A stretch of 64,000 nt of DNA. Source: Telluria mixta. Lineage in GTDB: Bacteria > Pseudomonadota > Gammaproteobacteria > Burkholderiales > Burkholderiaceae_D. The translations under genes were made by a program, and so were the position numbers. Positions 52,922 through 61,481 of the stretch are shown piece by piece. Location of the stretch: assembly GCF_029223865.1 (NCBI RefSeq), contig NZ_CP119520.1, positions 4,278,001 to 4,342,000 on the forward strand, written 5' to 3'. The notes beneath the pieces are model-generated. The model searched no databases and was not told the origin of the DNA. It saw only the letters and a list, made by a program, of their open reading frames with translations. Position 1 is the stretch's first letter, and the number at the start of each line of letters is the position of its first letter.

Positions 52922-55879
52922 TTGAGACACGTCGTCTACCCACTTGGCATCGCCCGTGTCAGTGTCACGCTTGTACGTTTCGTTTTCTTTCTCCTGCTGT
53001 CGGCCAACGGTTCCGTGCGCGCGGCAACGCCCATCGAAATGCGTGTCGGCGTCTACGAGAACTCGCCAAAGCTTTTCGTCGACACCAACGGCCGTGCTGC
53101 CGGCATCCTGATCGACATGCTGGACGAGGTGGCGGCCGCCGAGGGATGGACGGTGCGGTATGTGCCGTGCACGTGGGCAGCCTGCGTCGCGAAACTGGCG
53201 CGCGGCGACCTCGACGTCCTGCCCGACGTCGCCTACACCGAGGAACGTGCGCGAACGTTCAGGTTCCACGCCGTGCCCGCGCTGCTCAGCTGGTCGCAAC
53301 TGTACCGCGCCAGCAATGTGAAGGTCACCTCCATCGTCGACCTGCAGGACAAGCGGATCGCAGTGCTGGAGGGATCCGTGCAAGCGTCTTTCCTGGCCTC
53401 GCTGCTGGGCGCGTACGGGCTGAAGCCGCACTTCGTCGCCGCGCCATCGTTCGATCGTGCGTTCCAGCTCGTCAAGGACGGAAAGGCCGACCTCGCGGCC
53501 GTCAACAACTTTTACGGCGATATGCAATCCCAGCACTACGGGGTGCGCGGTACGCCCATCGTGTTCCAGCCGGCACAACTGTTCTATGCGGCCCGTCCCG
53601 GCATTCGTCCGGATGTCCTCGACGCCATGGACCGGCATTTGCGCACCTGGCAGGGCGACCCTGAATCCGTCTACTTTGCGATCCTCAAGCGCTGGCAGTT
53701 GCAATCGCCGGCTCAACAGATCAACCAGCGTACGGCCTGGCTGCTCGCGTTGTCGGCCATGCTCCTGCTGGGCGCGTGTGCGGCGGCATGGCGGTTCCGG
53801 CGACAGGCGGCGCAGCGCGCGCGCGCGTTGCAGGCGACCGAGAACAAGCTGTCGCTGATCCTGGACAGCGTGGACTCGCTCGTTTATATCAAGGACGGGG
53901 ACTTCCGCTACCGCTACGTCAACGAGGCCATGTGCCGGATGCTGGACATGCGCGCCGACGATATCCTCGGCAAGGACGATTTCTCACTCTTCGAACCGGA
54001 GCTGGCTGGCGAGTTGCGCGCGCACGACCTGCAAGCGATGGCGGAGAGCCGGCCGCAAGTGTTCGAAGAGTCCATCGATATGGCAGGTGCGGAGCGCACC
54101 TATCTGTCGACGAAAATGGCGCTGGCCCTCGGCGACGGCGCCGCGCACTCCCTCTGCGGCATTTCGAGCGACATCACTTCCAGAAAGCGCATGGAGGAGT
54201 CGACACGCATCGCGGCGACCGTGTTCGAGTCGCACGAGGGGATGCTGGTGCTGGACAGGACCCGGGCGGTCATCGATGCCAACGCCGCGTTCTGCGCGAT
54301 GAGCGGCTACCGCCTCGACGAACTGGTGGGGTCGCGCAAGCTGCCGTTCCAGCTTGCCGAGGATGGAGGTGAACTGGACGCCGCGTTCTGGAAAACGCTC
54401 GCAGCCGAGCAGAAATGGCATGGCGACGCATTCAGCCGGCGCAAGGACGCGACCGTCTGTCCGGTGCTGTTGTCGATCAGCGCCGTGCAGGACGGGGCCG
54501 GACACGTCGCCAATTACGTGTGCACCGTCTCGGACATCACGGAACTCAAGCGGATCCAGGAGCGTAATCAGCACCTGGCGTACTACGACGACCTGACCGG
54601 CCTGCCCAACCGCCGGCTGCTGCTCGAACGCATCCAGTCCTGCCTCGCGGCTTCGCGCAACGAGCCCCAGCTTGGCGCCCTGCTGTTCGTGGACCTCGAT
54701 AATTTCAAGGACCTGAACGACACCCGCGGCCACAGCGCAGGCGACGAACTGCTGCAGCAGGTGGCGCACCGTATCACGTCGTGCATGAGGAGCGTCGATA
54801 CCGTGGCGCGGGTCGGGGGCGACGAGTTCGTCGTCATGCTGGACGCCATCGGCACCAACGAGGACGAGGCCAGACTTCATGCGGAAGTCCTCGCGGAAAA
54901 GGTGCTGGCTGCCGTGGCCGCGCCCTACGTGATCGACAGCCTGCCCCACCATGCCAGTTGCAGCATCGGCGTCACGCTCTGTGCGCACCGTGACGAAGGG
55001 CTGGACACGCTCATGAAACGGGGCGACCTCGCCATGTACCAGGCGAAAACCGACGGTCGTAACCTGGTGCGGGTGTTCGAGCCCTGGATGGAGCAGGCCG
55101 TCGCCCGGCGGATCCAGCTCGTATCGGAATTGCGCGGCGCGCTGGACGGCGACCAGTTCGAACTGTATTACCAGCCTCAGGTCGAGGGCGGCCGGATCGT
55201 CGGTTCCGAAGCGCTGCTGCGCTGGCACCATCCCGAGCGCGGACTGGTGGGGCCGGCCGAATTCATCGGGATCGCGGAGAGTACCGACCTGATCCTGCCG
55301 ATCGGCGCGTGGGTGCTGCGCGCCGCCTGTCGACAGCTGGCGCGTTGGGCAGCGGTGCCGCACAACGCCCGCCTCGCGGTGGCTGTCAACATCAGCATCC
55401 GCCAGCTCATGGAAGACAATTTCGTTCGCGATACGCTGGCCGTCATCGCCGACACCGGCGCCGATCCCCGCTGCCTCAAGCTCGAGATCACGGAATCGAT
55501 GGGCATCGAAGGCGTCGAGGAGACGATCGCGAAAATGGAGGCGTTGCGGCGCCACGGTATCCGGTTCCTGCTGGACGATTTCGGCACGGGCTATTCGTCG
55601 CTGGCCTATCTGAAGCGTCTTCCGCTCGAACAGCTCAAGATCGACCGTTCCTTCGTTCGCGATATCCTGGTCGACCCCAACGACGCATCCATCGCACGCA
55701 GCGTGGTCGCGCTGGCGCAGGCACTGGGCCTGTCGATCATCGCCGAGGGGGTCGAGACGATGGCCCAGCGCGACAAGCTGCTGGAGCTGGGCTGCCACCG
55801 TTTCCAGGGCTATTTGTATGGACGCCCGATGCCGGCGGAAGAATTCGAGGACATGGTCGCGGCCGGCGTGGCGCGGTGA
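52922..55879 (+). CDS. Periplasmic-sensing GGDEF-EAL protein
   Basis: The 985-residue protein handles c-di-GMP. It has a signal peptide or anchor, an SBP_bac_3 solute-binding domain (about 40-265, EMRVGVYENSPKLFV), a membrane helix near 275-295, two PAS domains, GGDEF with intact VGGDEFV, and EAL with SEALLRWHHPERG, TESMGIEG, DDFGTGYSSLAYLK and AEGVET. The catalytic EAL residues appear intact, so it may degrade c-di-GMP, with GGDEF active or regulatory. The start is TTG 52922, chosen because it precedes the signal sequence. Confidence 0.92.
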   Translation: MRHVVYPLGIARVSVTLVRFVFFLLLSANGSVRAATPIEMRVGVYENSPKLFVDTNGRAAGILIDMLDEVAAAEGWTVRYVPCTWAACVAKLARGDLDVLPDVAYTEERARTFRFHAVPALLSWSQLYRASNVKVTSIVDLQDKRIAVLEGSVQASFLASLLGAYGLKPHFVAAPSFDRAFQLVKDGKADLAAVNNFYGDMQSQHYGVRGTPIVFQPAQLFYAARPGIRPDVLDAMDRHLRTWQGDPESVYFAILKRWQLQSPAQQINQRTAWLLALSAMLLLGACAAAWRFRRQAAQRARALQATENKLSLILDSVDSLVYIKDGDFRYRYVNEAMCRMLDMRADDILGKDDFSLFEPELAGELRAHDLQAMAESRPQVFEESIDMAGAERTYLSTKMALALGDGAAHSLCGISSDITSRKRMEESTRIAATVFESHEGMLVLDRTRAVIDANAAFCAMSGYRLDELVGSRKLPFQLAEDGGELDAAFWKTLAAEQKWHGDAFSRRKDATVCPVLLSISAVQDGAGHVANYVCTVSDITELKRIQERNQHLAYYDDLTGLPNRRLLLERIQSCLAASRNEPQLGALLFVDLDNFKDLNDTRGHSAGDELLQQVAHRITSCMRSVDTVARVGGDEFVVMLDAIGTNEDEARLHAEVLAEKVLAAVAAPYVIDSLPHHASCSIGVTLCAHRDEGLDTLMKRGDLAMYQAKTDGRNLVRVFEPWMEQAVARRIQLVSELRGALDGDQFELYYQPQVEGGRIVGSEALLRWHHPERGLVGPAEFIGIAESTDLILPIGAWVLRAACRQLARWAAVPHNARLAVAVNISIRQLMEDNFVRDTLAVIADTGADPRCLKLEITESMGIEGVEETIAKMEALRRHGIRFLLDDFGTGYSSLAYLKRLPLEQLKIDRSFVRDILVDPNDASIARSVVALAQALGLSIIAEGVETMAQRDKLLELGCHRFQGYLYGRPMPAEEFEDMVAAGVAR

Positions 55880-56034
55880 GCGTGCCGCTCCTTCCTGGTG
55901 TCTTTTGCGAGGAAGCAATGATGGGATTTGTGCGCGCGGTTGTGGTCCAAGCATGTGGGGAAGAACCAGGCTTGCGAATGCGCCTGCAACGTCAACTCGG
56001 ACGACGTGCGCAAGCCACCGAAGGAGTCACAATC

Positions 56035-57090
56035 ATGATGAAGACGTGTCTGCAGGCCGTGCTTGCAATGTCGCTCGGGGCGTCGCCGCTGGCGCTCGCT
56101 GGTGACGCGACTTACTACACACCTACGCCCGTAAGCGGAAAATACGATGCCGCCGTCGCCCTGAATAATGCCGGTCTCGTCGCGGTGAACAACCGGGATA
56201 CGAATGTGCCGTATCGCATCGGATACATCTCCACATTTCCGATGTCGACGAGTGTCGGGACGCTCGGTGGAAGCGACAGTTTCATCCGGGCGATCAACGA
56301 CAACAACGACGCCGTCGGCGAATCAACGACGGCCAACGGGGCCTCTCACGCGTTCCTGTTTGCTGGCGGGCGCCTGCATGACCTGACTGCGGAGCACGGT
56401 ATTGCCTCCGTTGCGGCGCTGAACGATCGCGGAGAGGTGGCCGGCAGCGACAGCGACGGCCGGGCCATGGTCTTGCGCAACGGTAAGGTCGATGCCTTCG
56501 GTCCGGCCGGAAGCATGGCGGCCAATATCAACGACGCCGGCGAAGTTGCGGGCGACTACTTCGTGAATGGCTTTTCCTATCGTGCTTTCGGCTACAGTCA
56601 GGGGAAATTCACGGATCTCGGAACGCTGGGTGGTGGCTACAGTTCTGCGTCAGCGATCAACGATGAGGGGGCAGTGGTCGGTGCCAGCTACACGGCCGAC
56701 GGACGACATCATGCCTTCTTGTACGAAAACGGCACGATGACTGACTTGACGCCCGCAGCCGATAACAGTGCGGCCGTCGACATCAACAACCTGGGACAGG
56801 TGGTCGGGACCGCCGACAACCAGCCTTTCCTCTACGACAATGGCAGGCTGGTGAATCCGAACACGCTGCTCGTCCCGGATGCCTACTGGCGGATGACAAC
56901 GCCTATCGCAATCAACGATGCCGGACAGATCTTGTCCAACGGTTGTGATTCCCAGGGATTCTGCTATGTCACCTCACGTTTCGACCCTGTCCCGGCGGTC
57001 CCTGAAGCATCGGGTGCCGCGATGCAGCTCGCAGGCATCGCAACGCTGGCGGCGGTATTCGCAAGGAAACGGCGCCGTCGTCAACCTTGA
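56035..57090 (+). CDS. HAF-repeat protein with PEP-CTERM-like tail
   Basis: The 351-residue exported protein has a signal peptide (TCLQAVLAMSLGASPLALAG) and several HAF-type repeats, with phrases such as DLGTLGGGYSSASAINDEG, HAFLYENG and AINDAGQ. The end is VPEASGAAMQLAGIATLAAV followed by ARKRRRRQP, which fits a PEP-CTERM sorting signal except for Ala instead of Pro in the PEP motif. Such proteins are sorted by exosortase in exopolysaccharide producers. ATG 56035 has AAGGAG upstream; ATG 56038 is equally possible. No exosortase is in the window. Confidence 0.85.
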   Translation: MMKTCLQAVLAMSLGASPLALAGDATYYTPTPVSGKYDAAVALNNAGLVAVNNRDTNVPYRIGYISTFPMSTSVGTLGGSDSFIRAINDNNDAVGESTTANGASHAFLFAGGRLHDLTAEHGIASVAALNDRGEVAGSDSDGRAMVLRNGKVDAFGPAGSMAANINDAGEVAGDYFVNGFSYRAFGYSQGKFTDLGTLGGGYSSASAINDEGAVVGASYTADGRHHAFLYENGTMTDLTPAADNSAAVDINNLGQVVGTADNQPFLYDNGRLVNPNTLLVPDAYWRMTTPIAINDAGQILSNGCDSQGFCYVTSRFDPVPAVPEASGAAMQLAGIATLAAVFARKRRRRQP

Positions 57091-57545
57091 TGCGGTTTCG
57101 CCAGTGCCCGGTAAGTGCCGATGCCGCCCGTGGAATCACTTGCGTCCACGTACCACCGCCCGAACGAACCTCGGCGAGGTCGGTCTCAGTCGTCGATTCC
57201 ATGCTTGTGGCCGATCCTTGCGACAGTCCAGGTCACCGTCGCCTGGTCGATGAGCGCATGCACCGGTGAATCGGGCAGTTCATCCATCAGTCGGATGCAG
57301 GCGGACCTTCTTGTCGAGACAGACCTCACATCCTGCGAGCTCCCCAAGTGCCCCGGTGCTCAGCTAGCTTCGAAAAATTTGAATATAGCTGAGTAAATTT
57401 TTCACTTTCTGTACCACCATCTTGAGAACATAATATTTTTGCTGATTGTCGGATTGAATATCGAACCCGCACCTCATGGTTCGAAAGCGAGGCAAGCCTC
57501 GTCAACCAAAAATAAGACACACCGGGAATATCCGGGGAGACACAG
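57091..57545. other. Intergenic region before the LysR gene
   Basis: The 455-bp region has no gene I can support. A short minus-strand frame ending at 57186-57188 (MDELPDSPVHALIDQATVTW and 15 further residues) might be a gene remnant. From about 57365 to 57460 the DNA is clearly AT-richer, fitting a promoter for the LysR gene; TAATAT (57431-57436) could be a -10. A 6-bp inverted repeat, CGAGGC-AA-GCCTCG, lies at 57488-57501. Confidence 0.4.
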
Positions 57546-58490
57546 ATGGACAGGTTTCTTTCTATCGAAGCTTTCGTGACGGTCGCGAAGGCGGAGAGCT
57601 TTGCCGAGGCTGCGCGGCAGATGCGCGTGTCGAAGTCGGTCATCACAACACGCGTCCAGCAGTTGGAGGATTACGTCGGCGGACCCCTGTTTCACCGAAA
57701 TACGCGCAATGTCAGGTTATCCGAAATTGGACAGGCGTTTTTCGAGGAGTGCAGCGATCTCGTTTGCAAAACGGACGAGCTGGTCGACCAGATGCGGGAA
57801 CTTAAGGGAACGTTCACCGGCCAACTGAAGATTCATGCGTTACCCGGGTTCGTACTGGGCCACCTGGCGGCATGCCTGCGCGACTTCCAGGAGCAGTATC
57901 GCGAAATCGTGCTGGACCTGTTCGTGAACGACGCCGTAGTCGACCCCATCAAGGCCGGTGTCGACTGCTCCCTGCAGATTTTCCATCCTCCTTCGGAAGA
58001 CCTCATTGCGAGGAAAATCTTTCCGGTACGGCGGGTGTTCTGCGCATCTGACGACTATATCGTGCGTCACAGTATGCCGTCGGGTCCGCGCGACCTGCAC
58101 GAGCACCGGATGGGCCTGTATTCCGGCTATCCGACGCGTGACCGCTGGATTTTCCATCAGGGCGAGGAAAAGATCGTGTTGGACCTGAAGCCTGCCCTGC
58201 GAAGCAACAGCGTCCATCTGCTGAAGGAATACGCCCTGGAGGGTGCCGGCATCGTCTGCATCCCGACCCTGGTTGCTTCCGAGAGCGTCCTGCGCGGAGA
58301 CCTGCGTCTCGTCCTTCCCGACTGGCAGCTGTCCTCGTTCTGGCTGTCGATCGTCTATCCGCGCAGTCACCGGGGCGGGGCCAAGCTGAAGTTGTTTGCG
58401 GAAGCCTTGCAGTCCCGGTTCGCCGGCGAACCACCGTGGGATCGGGCACTCACCGAAAACGGATTGCTGCCGAGGACGCTGATCGACTAG
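57546..58490 (+). CDS. LysR-family transcription regulator
   Basis: The 314-residue regulator has an N-terminal winged helix-turn-helix (DRFLSIEAFVTVAKAESFAE, RVSKSVITTRVQQLE, FHRNTRNVRLSEIG) and a C-terminal LysR substrate domain from about residue 90. LysR regulators of aromatic pathways usually bind pathway intermediates. It lies upstream of and codirectional with the catabolic genes rather than divergent. An imperfect inverted repeat at 58590-58614 before the dioxygenase is a candidate operator. Confidence 0.92.
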   Translation: MDRFLSIEAFVTVAKAESFAEAARQMRVSKSVITTRVQQLEDYVGGPLFHRNTRNVRLSEIGQAFFEECSDLVCKTDELVDQMRELKGTFTGQLKIHALPGFVLGHLAACLRDFQEQYREIVLDLFVNDAVVDPIKAGVDCSLQIFHPPSEDLIARKIFPVRRVFCASDDYIVRHSMPSGPRDLHEHRMGLYSGYPTRDRWIFHQGEEKIVLDLKPALRSNSVHLLKEYALEGAGIVCIPTLVASESVLRGDLRLVLPDWQLSSFWLSIVYPRSHRGGAKLKLFAEALQSRFAGEPPWDRALTENGLLPRTLID

Positions 58491-58589
58491 CCCTTTTGGT
58501 GAAGTCCGGAATCGCCGATTATTCGAAAACACGAAACGATGTGGTCGGGTTTCGGCGGCTACCCATGCTTCGTCTTCGAGCCTAGACTC

Positions 58590-58614
58590 TGTTGCTATAC
58601 AGATGATAACAACA
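58590..58614. promoter_or_regulatory. Candidate LysR operator before the dioxygenase
   Basis: TGTTGCTAT (58590-58598) and ATAACAACA (58606-58614) are inverted with 8 of 9 bases matching and 7 bp between. It contains the T-N11-A pattern of LysR sites and lies about 30 bp before the dioxygenase ATG. Confidence 0.45.
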
Positions 58615-58643
58615 GCGGCCCTGCCCGGCCCTTGGAGACTGCA

Positions 58644-59582
58644 ATGGAACAAGGCACCGCTCTGTCCCCGCCAGGGGAGCATGGTGAGCACCACGTACAA
58701 CATGTCGATGAATTCTCGATCACCGAGCTCGTCAACCGGCAGATTGCGGCAACGGCCCCACAGCGCCTTGCGGAGATCGTGGCTGCCTTGACGCGCCACC
58801 TGCATGACTTTGCACGCGAAGTGCGCCTCAGCGAGAGCGAACTGATGGCAGGTATCCAGTTCCTTACCCAAGTCGGGCAGACGTGTGACGACAGGCGCCA
58901 GGAATTCATCCTGCTGTCGGATGTGCTGGGGCTGTCGATGCTGGTCACGGCGCAGAACAATCGAAAGCCGGCGGGATGTACCGAGGCTACCGTGTTCGGT
59001 CCCTTCCATGTCGAAGACTCGCCGAAACACGCCTTGGGCGACGACATTGCCAACGGCGCCCAGGGTGAGCCGTGTTTCGTTCGCGGCGCCGTCAAAGGGC
59101 TGGGTGGCGAACCGGTGGCGAACGCCCGGCTCGAGGTATGGCAAGCCGACGAAGATGGCTTCTACGACGTCCAGTATGCTGGCCTGGATCAGTCTCGGGC
59201 CAGGGCAACCCTGCAGACCGGAACGGATGGCGTTTACCATTTTCGCAGCATCCTGGCCAACTCTTATCCGATCCCCCACGACGGCCCTGTCGGCAAGCTG
59301 CTCGCGGCCCTGGGCAGGCATCCTTGGCGGCCGGCGCACCTGCATTTCATGATCACGGCCGACGGTTACGAGACCTTGATCACCCATGTTTTCCGCAATG
59401 GCGACCGCTACCTGGAATCGGATGCAGTGTTCGGCGTACGCGAATCCCTGATCGCGGAGTGGATCCGCCATCCACCGGGACCAGGGCCCGACGGTAGCGT
59501 GGTGCCGGTGCCGTTCTACACGCTCGACTTCGATTTTGTTCTGAACCCTTTGCCAGGCGCCGCAGGCAAAACCCGGAACTGA
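58644..59582 (+). CDS. Intradiol ring-cleavage dioxygenase (hydroxyquinol/catechol 1,2-type)
   Basis: The enzyme opens a catechol or hydroxyquinol ring between the hydroxyls with Fe(III). The 312-residue protein has the N-terminal dimerisation helices and ATVFGPFHVEDSP. The four iron ligands are Y174 (GFYDVQY), Y208 (SYPIPHDG), H232 and H234 (RPAHLHF), spaced as in catechol 1,2-dioxygenase. With hydroquinone dioxygenase nearby, hydroxyquinol (1,2,4-benzenetriol) to maleylacetate is the best guess. ATG 58644 has TTGGAG upstream; the frame is open to 58539. Confidence 0.88.
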   Translation: MEQGTALSPPGEHGEHHVQHVDEFSITELVNRQIAATAPQRLAEIVAALTRHLHDFAREVRLSESELMAGIQFLTQVGQTCDDRRQEFILLSDVLGLSMLVTAQNNRKPAGCTEATVFGPFHVEDSPKHALGDDIANGAQGEPCFVRGAVKGLGGEPVANARLEVWQADEDGFYDVQYAGLDQSRARATLQTGTDGVYHFRSILANSYPIPHDGPVGKLLAALGRHPWRPAHLHFMITADGYETLITHVFRNGDRYLESDAVFGVRESLIAEWIRHPPGPGPDGSVVPVPFYTLDFDFVLNPLPGAAGKTRN

Positions 59583-59679
59583 ACAATCACCTGTGTCTTT
59601 CAGTGCTTTCGCAAGGCTTGGCTTGTTGCGCCTTCCTTGCGTGCGCCTTCGCACGCCCAATTTCGAATGGAGATGTTTT

Positions 59680-60519
59680 ATGAGACCTGTGATCATTGCT
59701 GTCGCCATCACCGGTTCGGTACCGCGGAAGAAGGATAATCCTGCGGTACCGATCACGGTTGCCGAGCAGATCGAGTCCACGCGCGAGGCATATGCGGCCG
59801 GTGCCAGCCTGGTGCATCTGCACGTGCGCAACGACGATGAGAGCTCATCTTCCGATCCTGACCGGTTCAGCACTGTCCTGGATGGCATTCGCATGCATTG
59901 TCCCGACATGATCGTCCAGTTTTCGACAGGGGGCAGGGGGCGCGATCCCGAGGCTCGTGGTGCCGCGTTGCACCACAAGCCGGACATGGCGTCGCTCGCG
60001 ACCGGGACGGTGAACTTCCCGACGATCGTCTATGAGAACGCACCCGCACTGGTGGAGCAGCTTGCCCGCGGCATGCGGCAATACGACGTGCTTCCTGAAA
60101 TCGAGATCTTCGACCTGTCGCACCTGCATGCGATGCGCAGGCTGATGGGCGAAGGCCTGCTCGGCAAGCAGCCGCACGTGCAGTTCGTCATGGGTATCAA
60201 GAACGCACTGCCGGCCGACGAACACGTACTCGACCTGCTGTTGGGAGAGCTGAAACGGCTTGCGCCCAAGGCGACCTGGACAGCCGCCGGTATCGGTCGG
60301 CATCAGCGCGATGTCATCGAATGGGTGCTGCAGCGTGACGGCGACGCTGTCCGCACTGGCATGGAGGACAACATCCGGATCAGCCGCGACCGGCTTGCGG
60401 CGAGCAACGCCGAGCTGGTGCGCATGGCCGCCGAGGCATGCGTAGCCCACGGCAGGCGTGCCGCGACACCTGCCGAAGCGCGGGAGCTGCTCGGCTTGCG
60501 CCCGAAGGGGGCCGCGTGA
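59680..60519 (+). CDS. Beta-keto acid cleavage enzyme (BKACE, DUF849)
   Basis: BKACE enzymes split a beta-keto acid with acetyl-CoA into acetoacetate and a new acyl-CoA. The 279-residue protein starts VIIAVAITGSVPRKKDNPAV and has zinc ligands H46 and H48 in LVHLHVRN, the same positions as in the founding lysine-fermentation enzyme Kce. It also has QFSTGGRG and WTAAGIGRHQ. Here the neighbours are ring-cleavage genes, so 3-oxoadipate or maleylacetate is a possible substrate (inference). ATG 59680 has TGGAGA upstream. The next gene overlaps its stop. Confidence 0.9.
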   Translation: MRPVIIAVAITGSVPRKKDNPAVPITVAEQIESTREAYAAGASLVHLHVRNDDESSSSDPDRFSTVLDGIRMHCPDMIVQFSTGGRGRDPEARGAALHHKPDMASLATGTVNFPTIVYENAPALVEQLARGMRQYDVLPEIEIFDLSHLHAMRRLMGEGLLGKQPHVQFVMGIKNALPADEHVLDLLLGELKRLAPKATWTAAGIGRHQRDVIEWVLQRDGDAVRTGMEDNIRISRDRLAASNAELVRMAAEACVAHGRRAATPAEARELLGLRPKGAA

Positions 60520-60818
60520 TCAAGCACATCGTGATGTGGAAGTTGAAAGAGGGCGCAGAACACGCCACCAGGGCGGAGAACGCCTTGCGGGTCAAGGAGT
60601 GGCTCGACGCCTGCCGCCATGCCGTGCCGGGCATCCTGCGCTTTGATGCCGTGATCGCGCAAGATGGGCTGGAAGCGACCTGCGATGTGATGTTGTACTC
60701 GGAGTTCGCATCCCGTGAGGCGCTGGAAGCCTATAACGCTCATCCCCTGCACCAGCTGCTCAAGACGCGCATGGCGCCGCTGCGCGAAAGCCGCCACAGC
60801 TTCGATTACGAAGCTTGA
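60516..60818 (+). CDS. Dabb (stress-responsive alpha/beta-barrel) protein
   Basis: The 100-residue protein has the Dabb pattern (PF07876): IKHIVMWKLKEGAE at the start, VMLYSEFASREALEAYNAHP, and HQLLKTRM. It forms small dimeric barrels that can bind or isomerise hydrophobic or aromatic-derived compounds. GTG 60516 overlaps the BKACE stop (GTGA), so the two act together. It might handle a lactone or enol intermediate; this is a guess from context. Confidence 0.87.
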   Translation: MIKHIVMWKLKEGAEHATRAENALRVKEWLDACRHAVPGILRFDAVIAQDGLEATCDVMLYSEFASREALEAYNAHPLHQLLKTRMAPLRESRHSFDYEA

Positions 60819-60953
60819 CCAACGGGTCGTTCGGAAAACGCGAACAAACAAGTCGGCAACCGGGTACTACTCCAGCCGCGGTCACTTGACTACACTGCAT
60901 TTCATTCGATCACCGAATAACACGCATTTTTACCAGTGATAACGGAGACTAAC

Positions 60954-61454
60954 GTGGAATATAAGACACAGTTCGGCTCGCTCGAGAGCTACGAGAAAGG
61001 CGGTGTCCAGGTCATCAACGACGACGCCAAGCACTACGCATTTTCCAACTGCTTTGAGATCGCGAGCATTTCGAAGCCCTACGAGAAAGTGGTTTTTGGT
61101 ATCAACCAGATCTATGTCCTCGAAGTCCTCCGTGCGGAAGGGGTGTCGCCCTGGTACACCTGCGCTCACGACGAGTTCGCGCTGTGCATGGACAAGGAAG
61201 TCGACATTCAGCTCGTCAAGCTGGACGCGGCCCATCAGATCGAGGATGCGGAGAAAAACGGCGCGGTGCTGGTGCAGGGCGAGCCGGTGGGCGCGAGGAT
61301 GGGCTGGATGCGCCTGAAGCGCGGCCATCAGGCCCTGCTGCCTGCGAATACCGCCTACCAGTTCCGCGCGGCGCAGCCTGGCGTGATCGTCCTGCAGACC
61401 TGCAAGGGCGACCTGTCGGTCGAGAAGTGGGCCGATATCTGCCAGGCCGCCTGA
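60954..61454 (+). CDS. hapC: Hydroquinone 1,2-dioxygenase small subunit
   Basis: The two-subunit Fe(II) enzyme cleaves hydroquinone to 4-hydroxymuconic semialdehyde. The 166-residue protein (MEYKTQFGSLESYEKGG at the start) matches the small subunit HapC/PnpC/HqdA in size and overall sequence as I recall it. Start GTG 60954 has CGGAGA five bases upstream; another GTG at 60936 is less well placed. The large-subunit gene follows after 27 bp. A 135-bp gap separates it from the Dabb gene and may hold a promoter; I see TTGACT at 60886-60891 without a clear -10. Confidence 0.82.
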   Translation: MEYKTQFGSLESYEKGGVQVINDDAKHYAFSNCFEIASISKPYEKVVFGINQIYVLEVLRAEGVSPWYTCAHDEFALCMDKEVDIQLVKLDAAHQIEDAEKNGAVLVQGEPVGARMGWMRLKRGHQALLPANTAYQFRAAQPGVIVLQTCKGDLSVEKWADICQAA

Positions 61455-61481
61455 CATCGAATATCTACTAGGAGACAATCC

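Noticed and set aside
57115..57396. Plus-strand ORF of about 90 codons before the LysR gene
   Set aside because: It has no ribosome binding site, no recognisable motif and low coding character; it also spans a clear shift to AT-rich DNA.
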